A DNA stretch of 55,452 nt from an uncultured Chitinophagaceae bacterium (GTDB lineage: Bacteria > Bacteroidota > Bacteroidia > Chitinophagales > Chitinophagaceae): NCBI GenBank assembly GCA_937873715.1, contig CALMYJ010000007.1, forward strand, positions 1-55,452, written 5' to 3'. The notes under the pieces were generated by a model. That model had not been told where the DNA came from and ran no database searches. It worked only from the letters and a program-made list of their open reading frames with translations. Below are positions 8,970 to 18,112 of this stretch, in pieces. The translations under genes were made by a program, and so were the position numbers. Within the stretch, counting starts at the first letter, position 1. Each line of letters opens with the position of its first letter.

Positions 8970-11396
8970 TTATTTCCTTATTTCTGCATTCAGTTCTTTT
9001 TCGTACGAGGCCATAATTTTACCCATCATCGCATCAATTTCTTTATCGGTAAGTGTTTTTTCCTCATCCAAAAACATGAAGTTGATAGCCATCGATTTTT
9101 TACCGGACCCTAATTTATCACTTTCAAAAACATCAAACAGGTTAACTGATTTCAGTTTATTTACTTTAGCTGCTTTAGTGGCTTTTTCAATAGCTTCATA
9201 AGGCAATGCTTTGTCTACCACAATAGCCACATCTCTTTGTACTGCCGGGAATTTGGGTATTTCGCTGTATTCAATTTTTTGTTTTTTGCCCAATTGCATT
9301 ACTATATCCCAATTAATATCGGCAAAGTAAACAGGCTGTCTTATATCAAATTGTTCCAGTGTTTTTTTGCCGGTAATGCCAATTGTAGCAACTGTTTCGT
9401 TCTTGTATTTTAGGGCAATTGCATGGTCGGCGCTATACAGCGTTGCAGCTTCTGTGCTTTGTACACCCAGTCCACACAGCGCCAGTATTTTTTCGGCTGC
9501 AGCCTTACAATAAAAAAAATCGGCTTTTGTTGCTTTGGTTTTCCAGGTGTCGGCACTGGTTTTCCCGGTAATTAAAAGCGATAGGTGCTGCTGTTCGCTA
9601 TATTCGCCAATGCCTTTGCTGGTGTAGGTTTTGCCAAATTCAAAAAACTGCAGATCGCCGTTTTTACGGTTAAGGTTATACGAAATACTTTCCAGCCCGG
9701 TTTCCAGCATGGAGGGGCGGAGCACATTTAGCCCTGCACTAAGGCTGTTCAGCATTTTTACAGTGGTTTGCTGTATGGCTTCAGGATAATAGGCCAGGTT
9801 GGTAATGCTGTTGGTAAATATTTCATTAAAGCCAAGCCCGGTAAGGTAGCCGGATACTTTTTCTTTATAGGCCGCTTCAAAAGCCAGTGTTTCCACGGCC
9901 GGGGATATGGCAATTACTTCCGGTATTTCCACATTGTCTAACCCATCAATACGCATGATTTCCTCAACGATATCTGCCGGTATGGTAATATCAGGCTTAC
10001 TAAAAGGTACGGCTACACGAATATCATCAAATCCTTCTTTGCATATTTCAAATCCTAACCCGGTAAGAATATTTTTAACTGCATCGGCATGGTAATTTTT
10101 TCCGCTTAGTTTTTTCAGGTAATGAAAACTAAGGGCAACTTCTTTTTTCGTTTTTGGTTCGGGGTATACATCTATAATATCACTGGCAATTTCACCACCG
10201 GCAATTTCTTTTATGAGCAGGGCGGCTCTTTTTAATATTGTTACGGTATTGCTTATATCCACCCCCTTTTCAAACCTTGCAGCCGCATCGGTACGCAGGC
10301 CATGCCTGATAGAGGTTTTTCGGATACTTACTGGTTCAAACCAGGCACTTTCGAGAAAAATATTTTTTGTGCTGCCGCTAACGCCGCTATGCCGCCCGCC
10401 ATATACTCCGCCAATACACATTGGGCCTTCTGCATCACAAATCATAAGGTCGTCTGCCCACAGCTTTCTTTCTTTTTCGTCAAGTGTGGTAAAGGGAGTG
10501 CCTTCTGCAAGGTTTTTTATAATTATTTTACCGCCTTTTATTTTATCTGCATCAAAAGCATGCAGGGGCTGGCCGGTTTCATGCAGGATAAAATTGGTAA
10601 TATCTACAATATTATTGATGGGCCTGAGGCCGATACTCTTTAATTTATCCTTTAGCCAGGCGGGGCTATCGCTAATGGTTACCCCTTTTATACTTACCCC
10701 TGCATAGCGCTGGCAGGCTTTTTTATTTTCAAGTATTACGGGTATGGGCAACGATTGGTTGTCGGGCTTAAAAGCGTTTTTAAAAGGTGATTTTACCGCA
10801 GCGCTTTTTTTGGTATGATGGCAGAGATAAGCACATACATCTTTTGCCACACCGAGATGACTCATGGCATCCATGCGGTTTGGAGTGAGGCCTATTTCAA
10901 AAATCCAGTCGGTATAGGGTTTGAAATACTCAGCAGCAGGGGTGCCGGCTTTTACATCGGCCGGTAATACCATAATACCGCCATGATGATCACTGAGGCC
11001 TATTTCATCTTCCGCACAAATCATGCCCTGGCTTTCGGCGCCCCTTATTTTAGCCTTTTTCATCGTTACCGGCTCGCCGCTGTAAGGATAAATGGTAGCG
11101 CCGATGGTTGCCACCACTACTTTTTGCCCTGCTGCCACATTGGGTGCGCCACATACTATCTGTAAAGGTTCACCGCTACCTATGTTTACCGTGGTGAGGC
11201 TGAGTTTGTCCGCATCCGGGTGCCTGGTGCAGGTGAGTATTTCGCCAATCACAAGCCCCTGCAAACCGCCTTTTACCGATTCGTATTTTTCGAGGCTTTC
11301 TACTTCCAGCCCTATGGACGTTAAAATTTTAGATAGCCGCTCCGGTTCAATGGTTTCGGGTAAATAGTCGGTCAGCCAGTTATAACTAATGGTCAT
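8970..11396 (-). CDS. pheT: Phenylalanine--tRNA ligase beta subunit
   Basis: This is the beta chain of the (alpha-beta)2 enzyme that charges tRNA-Phe. At 808 residues it is full length. Domains in order: an EMAP-type tRNA-binding domain (about 42-150, with GEILTCTRHPDADKLSL), the B3/B4 editing domain (about 215-400, with INNIVDITNFILHETGQPLH), the B5 DNA-binding-like domain (about 410-480), a catalytic-like core with EEIMRIDGLDNVEIP, and a C-terminal ferredoxin-fold anticodon-binding domain (about 712-808, YSEIPKFPAVQRDVA). The start ATG is supported by the standard MTISYNWL opening and by a -7 promoter box 30 bases upstream on the minus strand. pheS is not adjacent. The gene leads the pheT / coiled-coil / zapA unit. 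Confidence 0.97.
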   Translation of the reverse strand: MTISYNWLTDYLPETIEPERLSKILTSIGLEVESLEKYESVKGGLQGLVIGEILTCTRHPDADKLSLTTVNIGSGEPLQIVCGAPNVAAGQKVVVATIGATIYPYSGEPVTMKKAKIRGAESQGMICAEDEIGLSDHHGGIMVLPADVKAGTPAAEYFKPYTDWIFEIGLTPNRMDAMSHLGVAKDVCAYLCHHTKKSAAVKSPFKNAFKPDNQSLPIPVILENKKACQRYAGVSIKGVTISDSPAWLKDKLKSIGLRPINNIVDITNFILHETGQPLHAFDADKIKGGKIIIKNLAEGTPFTTLDEKERKLWADDLMICDAEGPMCIGGVYGGRHSGVSGSTKNIFLESAWFEPVSIRKTSIRHGLRTDAAARFEKGVDISNTVTILKRAALLIKEIAGGEIASDIIDVYPEPKTKKEVALSFHYLKKLSGKNYHADAVKNILTGLGFEICKEGFDDIRVAVPFSKPDITIPADIVEEIMRIDGLDNVEIPEVIAISPAVETLAFEAAYKEKVSGYLTGLGFNEIFTNSITNLAYYPEAIQQTTVKMLNSLSAGLNVLRPSMLETGLESISYNLNRKNGDLQFFEFGKTYTSKGIGEYSEQQHLSLLITGKTSADTWKTKATKADFFYCKAAAEKILALCGLGVQSTEAATLYSADHAIALKYKNETVATIGITGKKTLEQFDIRQPVYFADINWDIVMQLGKKQKIEYSEIPKFPAVQRDVAIVVDKALPYEAIEKATKAAKVNKLKSVNLFDVFESDKLGSGKKSMAINFMFLDEEKTLTDKEIDAMMGKIMASYEKELNAEIRK

Positions 11397-11425
11397 TAAA
11401 AAAATGCTTTAAGTTGGGTAAGGGG

Positions 11426-11433
11426 CAAAGATA
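11426..11433 (-). promoter_or_regulatory. pheT promoter -7 box
   Basis: On the minus strand this reads TATCTTTG, an exact fit to TAnnTTTG. It ends 30 bases before the pheT start codon, giving a normal short leader. The upstream side has a T-rich patch but no clear TTG. Confidence 0.45.
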
Positions 11434-11686
11434 ACTATTGGAGGGTATGTAATAAAAGCTGCCTTATAAAATAAGGCGGTTATTAACGCAATCCGCATTG
11501 CTGGCGGAGTGGCTGCATTTTGATGGCTTTTTACTCATTCGATTTTAAAAAAACAACAGGAAAAAAAGATGATGCAGGTGCAGAAATAGCCGCCGTTAAT
11601 TTTTCGAGTGTTAATAAATTGTTACCCGTTTCGGCCTTTGTTGGTTTCCGGGCCTGAATAACCCTGTGGGAAAACTCTGGATAACC

Positions 11687-11694
11687 TACATTTG
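11687..11694 (+). promoter_or_regulatory. Candidate dnaB promoter -7 box (TACATTTG)
   Basis: TACATTTG matches TAnnTTTG exactly. It begins three bases after a DnaA-box-like site (11676-11684), and another exact DnaA-type site lies downstream at 11745. The resulting leader would be about 225 bases. No -33 TTG is visible at the right spacing. Confidence 0.3.
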
Positions 11695-11924
11695 CCAGTG
11701 GAAACCATGTGGGGAACCAATAGTGAAAAGTTAGTAACACTCCTTGTGCATAAGGCAAATCAATTTTGACTTTACCTTAGTCCTCCCTTAAAAAATCACG
11801 ACTTGCAAAAAACGATGCGACGGCGGTTGGAGTTACTGCCCGGTTTCTTGCCCCGGTGATGCTAAGGTTTCCCTGTGAAAAATGTACGCTAACCTATTTT
11901 AAAATCGATTAATGCAGGCCCTTA

Positions 11925-13484
11925 ATGGACTTAACTAACCTTAATAAAGACAGAAAAAGAAGAAAAACCACTGTTGACCTGGGTAACATGATGTTTGGCA
12001 AAGTACCTCCTCAATCCAGGGAATTGGAAGAGGCAGTGCTGGGTGCTATTATGCTCGAAAAAAGCGCTTTTGATACGGTGGTGGAAATTTTAAAGCCCGA
12101 GTGTTTTTACTCCGATGCCAATCAAAAAATTTACCGGGCCATGCAATCGCTGGCAGCCCGTAGTATGCCTATTGATTTGCTTACCGTAGTGGAGGAATTA
12201 AAAACGAAGGAAGAGCTTGACCTGGTGGGTGGGCCATACTATGTATCCAAACTTACCAATGCAGTAGTATCATCGGCCAATATTGAGGCACATTCAAGGA
12301 TTATACTGCAAAAATTTATACAGCGTGAACTGATACGCATCAGCGGCGAAATTATTGGGGATGCCTACGAAGACAGTACCGATGTGTTCGACCTGCTGGA
12401 TGATGCGGAATCCAAACTGTTTGAAATTACCAACAATCACCTGCGTAAAAATTTTGACGATATCAATACTGTACTGGTAAAAACCATACACCGTATTGAG
12501 GATATGCGTAACCGTAAAGAGGATATTACGGGTGTGCCCAGTGGTTTTCCAACGCTTGATAAGCTTACCTATGGCTGGCAAAATACTGATTTAATCATCC
12601 TTGCTGCAAGGCCCTCAGTAGGTAAAACTGCTTTTGCGCTTAACCTTGCCCGTAGTGCAGCACTCGACCCGGTGAAACCCACGCCTATTGCATTTTTTAG
12701 TCTTGAAATGAGTGCCGGCCAGTTAGTGCAACGTATATTGAGCGCCGAAAGCGAAATATGGCTTGAGAAAATATCGAGGGGCAGGCTGGAAGAACATGAG
12801 ATGAAACAATTGTACAAACGGGGAATAGACCGGTTAAGTAATGCGCCTATATTTATTGATGATACTGCCGCTTTGAACATTTTTGAATTGAGGGCCAAAT
12901 GCCGCAGGTTAAAAAACAAACACAATATTGGGTTGGTGATTATTGATTACCTGCAACTGATGAGTGGTGCCGGGGATAGCCGCAATAGCAACAGGGAGCA
13001 GGAAATTAGCCGTATATCGAGGGATTTAAAAGGCCTGGCTAAAGAGTTACAAATTCCTATTATTGCGCTGTCGCAATTAAGCCGTGAAGTGGAGAAAAGA
13101 AAGGAAGGGGCTAAAATTCCGCAGTTGAGCGACCTTAGAGAATCGGGTGCTATTGAACAGGATGCAGATATGGTGATGTTTTTGTATCGCCCCGATTACT
13201 ACGAAATTACTTCCAACGAAATGGGCGAAAGCACAAAGGGCGAAACCTATGTTAAAATAGCCAAGCATCGTAATGGTAGCCTTGATACCATAAAATTGAA
13301 AGCGCTGCTGCATATCCAAAAATTTATCGAGGATACGGAAGATGGCGGTGGATACGATTCCGGTGCACCCGGTGGTGGTTTCAGGCCGGTACGGGATGAT
13401 GAGGGCAGCGATGGTGCAAGGTTGTATATCCAAAAAGGCAGTAAAATGAACGATGGCCAGTTTGATGACGATGCGCCTTTTTAA
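11925..13484 (+). CDS. dnaB: Replicative DNA helicase DnaB
   Basis: DnaB is the hexameric helicase that opens the replication fork. The 519 residues contain the N-terminal primase-binding domain (about 28-130, opening PPQSRELEEAVLGAIML), a linker, and a RecA-like motor. The Walker A motif ARPSVGKT is at 228-235 (K234) and Walker B VIIDYLQL has D341. SQLSREVEKR and the SDLRESGAIEQDADMVMF segment are the standard downstream motifs. After the core there is a Gly-rich tail of about 60 residues. The last residues (FDDDAPF) look like the acidic tip of single-strand binding protein, which is unusual for a helicase. rsmE follows, with its own promoter in the gap. Confidence 0.97.
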   Translation: MDLTNLNKDRKRRKTTVDLGNMMFGKVPPQSRELEEAVLGAIMLEKSAFDTVVEILKPECFYSDANQKIYRAMQSLAARSMPIDLLTVVEELKTKEELDLVGGPYYVSKLTNAVVSSANIEAHSRIILQKFIQRELIRISGEIIGDAYEDSTDVFDLLDDAESKLFEITNNHLRKNFDDINTVLVKTIHRIEDMRNRKEDITGVPSGFPTLDKLTYGWQNTDLIILAARPSVGKTAFALNLARSAALDPVKPTPIAFFSLEMSAGQLVQRILSAESEIWLEKISRGRLEEHEMKQLYKRGIDRLSNAPIFIDDTAALNIFELRAKCRRLKNKHNIGLVIIDYLQLMSGAGDSRNSNREQEISRISRDLKGLAKELQIPIIALSQLSREVEKRKEGAKIPQLSDLRESGAIEQDADMVMFLYRPDYYEITSNEMGESTKGETYVKIAKHRNGSLDTIKLKALLHIQKFIEDTEDGGGYDSGAPGGGFRPVRDDEGSDGARLYIQKGSKMNDGQFDDDAPF

Positions 13485-13499
13485 TTCATAATTCTTAAA

Positions 13500-13528
13500 T
13501 TGTTAATGGAGAGTGAAGCTTAGCTTTG
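13500..13528 (+). promoter_or_regulatory. rsmE promoter (TTG, 18-base spacer, TAGCTTTG)
   Basis: A -33 TTG at 13500-13502 and a -7 TAGCTTTG at 13521-13528 are separated by 18 bases, a full Bacteroidota-type promoter. It lies directly after dnaB and supports translation of rsmE from the ATG at 13547 rather than an earlier ATG at 13526, which overlaps the -7 box. Confidence 0.55.
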
Positions 13529-13546
13529 TTCTCCATTTTGTTATGT

Positions 13547-14260
13547 ATGACCTTACCGTTTTTCTTTACAGCAGCTATACCTGCAGGTGCAACCATCACA
13601 CTGGATGAAGTTGCCAGCAAACATATTGTACAGGTGTTGCGGATGCAAAACGGCGAAGCGCTACGGCTAACGGATGGAAAGGGGAGCCTGTACACCGCCA
13701 GCATTACCGACAACAACAGGAAAAAATGTGTGGTGCATATCGAACACACAGCGAACATGCCACCGGTGTTGCCAAAAGTAACCATTGCCATTTCTTTATT
13801 AAAAAACAGCAGCCGGTTTGAATGGTTCCTGGAAAAAGCAACAGAGTTAGGGGTTAACGAAATTGTGCCGCTAATTTGTACAAGAACAGAAAAACAGCAT
13901 TTTAGATACGAGAGGATGCATGGCATACTGGTTAGTGCCATGCTGCAGTCGCAACAGGTATGGCTACCCCAATTACATGAGCCGGTTAAGCTCGATGCAT
14001 TTATCGCAAGCCAACCTGATGCTGCTACAAAGTATATTGCTCATTGCGAAAAAGAGGAGAATAAACAATTGCTCCCGGTAATACAGCAGCAACATAACAG
14101 CAACAGCGTTTTACTCATAGGCCCCGAAGGGGATTTTACCACACATGAAATTGCACTTGCACTTCAGCAGCAATTTAAACCGGTTTCTTTGGGCAACACC
14201 AGGTTAAGAACAGAAACAGCCGGAATTGTGGGTGCTGCTTTGCTGTGTTCCGTAAGATGA
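13547..14260 (+). CDS. rsmE: 16S rRNA (uracil-1498-N3)-methyltransferase RsmE
   Basis: RsmE methylates N3 of U1498 in 16S rRNA near the decoding centre. The start at 13547 gives 237 residues beginning MTLPFFF, the usual opening of the family. An N-terminal PUA-like domain (with HIVQVLRMQNGEALRLTDG) precedes the SPOUT methyltransferase domain. The knot motifs are clear: LIGPEGDFTTHE and LGNTRLRTETAGI form the S-adenosylmethionine pocket. LLKNSSRFEWFLEKATELGV is the conserved linker to the fold. An alternative ATG 21 bases upstream would sit on the promoter box, so it was rejected. Confidence 0.95.
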   Translation: MTLPFFFTAAIPAGATITLDEVASKHIVQVLRMQNGEALRLTDGKGSLYTASITDNNRKKCVVHIEHTANMPPVLPKVTIAISLLKNSSRFEWFLEKATELGVNEIVPLICTRTEKQHFRYERMHGILVSAMLQSQQVWLPQLHEPVKLDAFIASQPDAATKYIAHCEKEENKQLLPVIQQQHNSNSVLLIGPEGDFTTHEIALALQQQFKPVSLGNTRLRTETAGIVGAALLCSVR

Positions 14261-14277
14261 TTGTAGCGTGCCGTCTG

Positions 14278-14285
14278 TACATTTG
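14278..14285 (+). promoter_or_regulatory. Candidate -7 box (TACATTTG) for the TonB-dependent receptor
   Basis: TACATTTG is an exact TAnnTTTG match 39 bases before the preferred ATG at 14325. A TTG at 14261-14263 lies 14 bases upstream, shorter than usual. The site falls inside a possible longer reading frame from 14268 and so argues for the later start. Confidence 0.35.
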
Positions 14286-14324
14286 TTTTTCAAAAGGCCA
14301 GCCAGCTTTTTTAGCCTTATCGAA

Positions 14325-16397
14325 ATGAAATTGCGCTTCATCATTATCCCAGCTTTATGCCTGTATAGTACAAGGGCCCAGGCACAGCCAATACTTGCAG
14401 ATAGTATTCCCATACTCGATACCGTTATGGTAAGGGCCTATGCGTTAAACCGTAACATACTGGAAACGCCGGTTACAGTAAGCAATATTGCTCAAAATGA
14501 TATACAACGTTTTGCCGGGGTGTCTTTACTGCCTGCATTGAATACTGTAGCAGGCCTGCGGATGGAGGAGCGTTCGCCGGGAAGTTACCGGCTGTCTATC
14601 AGGGGTAGCTTGTTGCGTTCGCCATTTGGGGTACGTAATGTAAAGCTGTATATAGATGATATTCCATTTACAGATGCAAGCGGCAATACCTATATTAATT
14701 TAATTGAACCGGCTGTATTGAGTAATGTGGAAATATTGAAAGGCCCCCCGGGAAGTATGTATGGTGCCGGCACCGGTGGTGCTGTATTGATGCAGTCCGC
14801 TGCGTTATTACAACCCGGCAGTAACACAGCGACCAATACAATTAATGCCAGTGTACAGGGAGGGAGCTATGGCCTGCTGCATGAAGCCGTACAGTGGAAG
14901 CTTAAAGGCAATAAATATGGAATGCAGTTGCAGCAAAGCCACCTGCAAAGTGATGGCTACAGGAGTAACAGCAGGATGCGGCGGGATGTGCTGCATTATA
15001 CTGGTTCCGCAGCACTGGGTAAAAAGAGCACCCTTAAAATGCATCTCCTGTTTTCGGATTTGTTTTACCAAACTCCCGGGGGCCTTACACTACTGCAGTT
15101 TCAAGATAACCCTAAGCAGGCAAGGCCAGCTACAGCTAGCCTGCCCGGTGCTATTGAACAAAAAGCTGCTGTATATAACAAAACACTTTTTTCAGGTTTT
15201 ACAAACACATGGCTCATCAACAGCAAATGGACTAATGTAACCTCGATGTTATACAGCACAACTACTTTCAAAAATCCCTTTATTACCAATTATGAAACCA
15301 GGAGCGAAGCCGGCAGTGGGGTACGAACTGTATGGCAGTATAAACTACTCAATAAAAAAGCAGCAGTTCATTTCTCTGGCGGAGCCGAGTTGCAAAAAAC
15401 CATTTCATCCATTCGTAACTATAATAACAAAGCCGGGATAGCGGATAGTGTTCAGAGCCTTGATGATGTAAAGGCGATACAGCAGTTTTACTTTTTGCAG
15501 GCAGATATAAATATACAAAGGAAGGTTTTTATTCAGGCCGGTGCCAGTAGTAATGGTTTTAGCTACCAGTATGCAAGACTACTGGGAGAGCCGGTGATGC
15601 TGAACCGGGAGAAATATTTTAAAAAGGCATTGATGCCAAGGATATCTGTTGCGTATAAAATGCAAAAGCATATAACGGTAAGGAGTATCTTAAGTAAAGG
15701 TTTTTCTGTACCCACCCTTGCAGAAGTTCGGCCATCAGATGGTAATTTTTATAACAACCTTCAGCCGGAAAAGGGTTGGAATTACGAAGTGGGTATAAAG
15801 GCTGAATGTTTTGATGGAAGGCTGCTGGCTGATGCCGCATTGTATGTTTTTAAATTGCAGCAGGCCATCGTAAGGCGCAATACAACTGGTGGTGCGGAAT
15901 ATTTTATTAATGCCGGTGGTACACTGCAAAAAGGAGCAGAAGTATCAGTGTTGTACCAGGCAATAAAAAATAAGCCACAGTTTTTAACTGCGTTATCTAT
16001 TGGAGCAAATCTTACTTTAAATCATTTTCGTTTTAAAGCTTATGAAATAGCCGGGAATGATTTTTCGGGCAACCAGCTTACCGGTATTGCACCAATTGTG
16101 CTGGTTACAACAATTGATGCTACAGTAAGCAAAGTTTTTTATACCAACATTACTTTTAATTACACTTCCCGCCTGCCGCTCAACGATGCCAATACAGCTT
16201 TTGCAACCGCATATAATTTACTACAATGCAAGTTGGGCTACCGGCACAAAAAATTTGAAGCATTTGCCGGTGCAGATAATATACTCAATGAGCGCTACAG
16301 TCTTGGCCATGATATCAATGCATCGGCCGGCCGGTATTATAATGCAGCCGCTTTGAGAAATTATTTTGCAGGCTTAATGTACTACCTGCAATTTTAA
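14325..16397 (+). CDS. TonB-dependent outer-membrane receptor
   Basis: This is a 22-strand-barrel-type active transporter of the outer membrane, driven by TonB. From the ATG at 14325 it has a good signal peptide (MKLRFIIIPALCLYSTRAQAQ). The TonB-box region follows at about 27-40, with the sequence DTVMVRAYALNRN. The plug domain spans about 45-150 (RLSIRGSLLRSPFG, VEILKGPPGSMYGAGTGGAV), and the rest is barrel, ending in the typical aromatic C-terminus (YYLQF). At 690 residues it lacks the N-terminal carboxypeptidase-like domain of SusC proteins, and no SusD follows, so it is a classical receptor. The ligand cannot be read from sequence; iron-siderophore or cobalamin uptake would both be usual. 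A B12 role is tempting with nrdJ in the window, but the two genes are far apart and no btuFCD genes are present. Confidence 0.93.
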   Translation: MKLRFIIIPALCLYSTRAQAQPILADSIPILDTVMVRAYALNRNILETPVTVSNIAQNDIQRFAGVSLLPALNTVAGLRMEERSPGSYRLSIRGSLLRSPFGVRNVKLYIDDIPFTDASGNTYINLIEPAVLSNVEILKGPPGSMYGAGTGGAVLMQSAALLQPGSNTATNTINASVQGGSYGLLHEAVQWKLKGNKYGMQLQQSHLQSDGYRSNSRMRRDVLHYTGSAALGKKSTLKMHLLFSDLFYQTPGGLTLLQFQDNPKQARPATASLPGAIEQKAAVYNKTLFSGFTNTWLINSKWTNVTSMLYSTTTFKNPFITNYETRSEAGSGVRTVWQYKLLNKKAAVHFSGGAELQKTISSIRNYNNKAGIADSVQSLDDVKAIQQFYFLQADINIQRKVFIQAGASSNGFSYQYARLLGEPVMLNREKYFKKALMPRISVAYKMQKHITVRSILSKGFSVPTLAEVRPSDGNFYNNLQPEKGWNYEVGIKAECFDGRLLADAALYVFKLQQAIVRRNTTGGAEYFINAGGTLQKGAEVSVLYQAIKNKPQFLTALSIGANLTLNHFRFKAYEIAGNDFSGNQLTGIAPIVLVTTIDATVSKVFYTNITFNYTSRLPLNDANTAFATAYNLLQCKLGYRHKKFEAFAGADNILNERYSLGHDINASAGRYYNAAALRNYFAGLMYYLQF

Positions 16398-16519
16398 AAA
16401 ATTATCGGCCGCTGGTATGCTTTTTTATGTTCAATTTCTTTTCCACATTGTTGTACTATTCCTGTTGAAGACTGTATATTTAATACTCCTAATATTCCAT
16501 AAACACAAAAACTTGTCAA

Positions 16520-17611
16520 ATGAAAAAGCTCTTTCTAACGGCAACGCTTATTGCCGTAATTGCCACACTTGTACATGCACAGGTTGGTATTGGTACCACT
16601 ACTCCAAATGCCTCCAGTGTTCTTGAATTACAATCAACCGACAAAGCGCTTATTCTTCCCCGTTTAACAACGGCACAGCGTAACCTGATAGCCAGCCCGG
16701 TACCAGGTATGATGATATTTAATACCACGGAAGATTGTGTTGAAATTTACCGAACATCAGGCTGGTACAGCATTTGCGGTGGGAGCAACGGCGGCGGACC
16801 AACTGATAGTACCTCAAATGATGTAGCAAAAGCCAACCTGGTTGCCCACTGGACCTTTGATGATACAGTGGAAGAAGATTCATCCAAAGCCACCCCCAAT
16901 GTACAGGCTGGAGTTACAACTTATGTAGGGGGTAAAATTAATAAAGCCCTCCAAATGAACCAGGCGCACCTGTTGTACCCGGTAATTCCCAAACTCAATA
17001 ACCCTACTGTATTTGCTAATGGCTTTACGCTTAGCTTTTGGGCACAGTTGCCTAATAATACTCAATACACCTCTATCTTTCAAATCAATGGCAACATAGG
17101 GGATATATTTGGCCTTGTAGGTTTGGCGCATCGAAAAAATCCCGATTTACAGAATCCTGCTATCGGCAATTTTGATTTCAACGGAGTGCTTACGCATGTA
17201 AATGGCTCCGGAACGCATTCTTCCGGTTTTAGCGCACATCTTGAAGGAACTGCATTTGCTTTTACATCTACCGAATGGGTGTTTATTACAATGGTATATA
17301 ATGATGCAACTCGTACTATATCCTATTATGGTAACGGTGTGAAGTATGGTGAAAGAAATATCTCTACAACTGTTATCCCTGTTACCGAAAAATTAGAGAT
17401 GGTAACTACTGCTTCAAATCCTGGCACATCTACCAACAGGGTAAGCTTTGGTGCATTAAATACCAACCCTCCATTTCCTGTTGGCCCGGCACCCGCCGGC
17501 TGGCAGGGTTCAAATATTACAGGTGTGCTGGATGATGTACGATTATATAATATAGCATTAACGGATTACGAGATACAAACGCTTTATAACAGGGGGAATG
17601 CCGGTAAATAA
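16520..17611 (+). CDS. Secreted LamG-domain protein with a tail-fibre-like N-terminal motif
   Basis: This 363-residue protein has a signal peptide (MKKLFLTATLIAVIATLVHAQ). Directly after it comes a motif of the form VGIGTTTPNASSVLEL ... KALILPRLT, common at the start of Bacteroidota surface proteins and resembling the head of trimeric tail-fibre or spike proteins. A Gly-rich hinge (about 93-98) leads into a LamG / concanavalin-like domain (about 112-360: LVAHWTFDD, NGFTLSFWAQLP, DDVRLYNIALTDYEIQTL). The LamG part clearly resembles that of the lipoprotein at 35073-36251. No T9SS C-terminal signal or lipobox is seen, so its final location is uncertain. A sugar-binding role is likely for the fold, but the ligand is unknown. 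A strong terminator follows. Confidence 0.85.
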   Translation: MKKLFLTATLIAVIATLVHAQVGIGTTTPNASSVLELQSTDKALILPRLTTAQRNLIASPVPGMMIFNTTEDCVEIYRTSGWYSICGGSNGGGPTDSTSNDVAKANLVAHWTFDDTVEEDSSKATPNVQAGVTTYVGGKINKALQMNQAHLLYPVIPKLNNPTVFANGFTLSFWAQLPNNTQYTSIFQINGNIGDIFGLVGLAHRKNPDLQNPAIGNFDFNGVLTHVNGSGTHSSGFSAHLEGTAFAFTSTEWVFITMVYNDATRTISYYGNGVKYGERNISTTVIPVTEKLEMVTTASNPGTSTNRVSFGALNTNPPFPVGPAPAGWQGSNITGVLDDVRLYNIALTDYEIQTLYNRGNAGK

Positions 17612-17647
17612 TGTATTGCAATAAGTAGATGATTATATGTATTTGTG

Positions 17648-17682
17648 CTTACGGGATAGTTTGGCTATCCCGTAAGTTTTTA
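17648..17682 (+). terminator. Rho-independent terminator after the LamG gene
   Basis: A perfect 12-bp stem (17648-17659 with 17665-17676) with a TTTGG loop is followed by TTTTTA. It is the strongest terminator in the window. Confidence 0.9.
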
Positions 17683-18112
17683 CAGCAAAAAATAATTTGC
17701 TGCATATATAGTCTGTATTAAATCAAAACTCAGGCTCCGAAAGTAGCTGGGAAAACACTGTTTTGCAATCCAATACAATTTAGACGGGTTATATTTCTGG
17801 TATATTTTTCTATATTCATAACACTTGATTTTATGTGTTTTTAAATTGATTTTCAAATAGATAATTGAATTTCATTGTTTGTAATTGCTATATTCATTTC
17901 AATATTTCATTGTTCCGCCTTTATGCCGTTGTACATTTGATTATTACCCTTTTTAAGTCCCGCTTTAAATTATTCCAATCGGATGCTGCCATGCTCAAAG
18001 TTGAAATTAAATCTTTCAGTAGGAGTGTTATCTTTTTGCAACAATCAAGCTGCTGCATAAGGCCGTTTTGCAATAATGAGGTTCTTGCACTGTTTCAAAA
18101 ATGCCATGTCGT
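17683..18112. other. AT-rich intergenic region before the large PKD/Ig-repeat gene
   Basis: These bases hold no gene that I can support. They are AT-rich and should contain the promoter of the gene at 18113, but no exact TAnnTTTG element was found in front of it. Near-matches such as TATCTTTTTG have an extra base. Confidence 0.4.

Larger units (their letters stand above)
11397..11924. other. Divergent intergenic region between pheT and dnaB with DnaA-box-like sites
   Basis: No gene is convincing in these 528 bases. Contents: a minus-strand -7 box for pheT (11426-11433), a 7-bp hairpin (11461-11467 with 11471-11477), a plus-strand -7 box (11687-11694), and a group of DnaA-box-like sequences. 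The latter include TGTGCATAA (11745-11753, an exact match to TGTGnATAA) and TCTGGATAA (11676-11684, one mismatch); nearby GTGGG-containing pieces are weaker. The leader before dnaB is long (about 225 bases), so an unrecognised small RNA or leader structure cannot be excluded. Confidence 0.5.

Noticed and set aside
11531..11758. Minus-strand open frame of 75 codons between pheT and dnaB
   Set aside because: No domain, no ribosome site or promoter, and it overlaps the DnaA-like sites and the dnaB -7 box. Better read as control DNA.
13526..13546. Seven-codon N-terminal extension of RsmE
   Set aside because: It overlaps the -7 promoter box, and the family normally starts with the M-x-LPFF sequence at 13547.
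14325..16397. TonB receptor as a dedicated B12 importer (BtuB)
   Set aside because: There are no btuFCD genes or riboswitch nearby, and the plug motifs are generic. The ligand cannot be decided.
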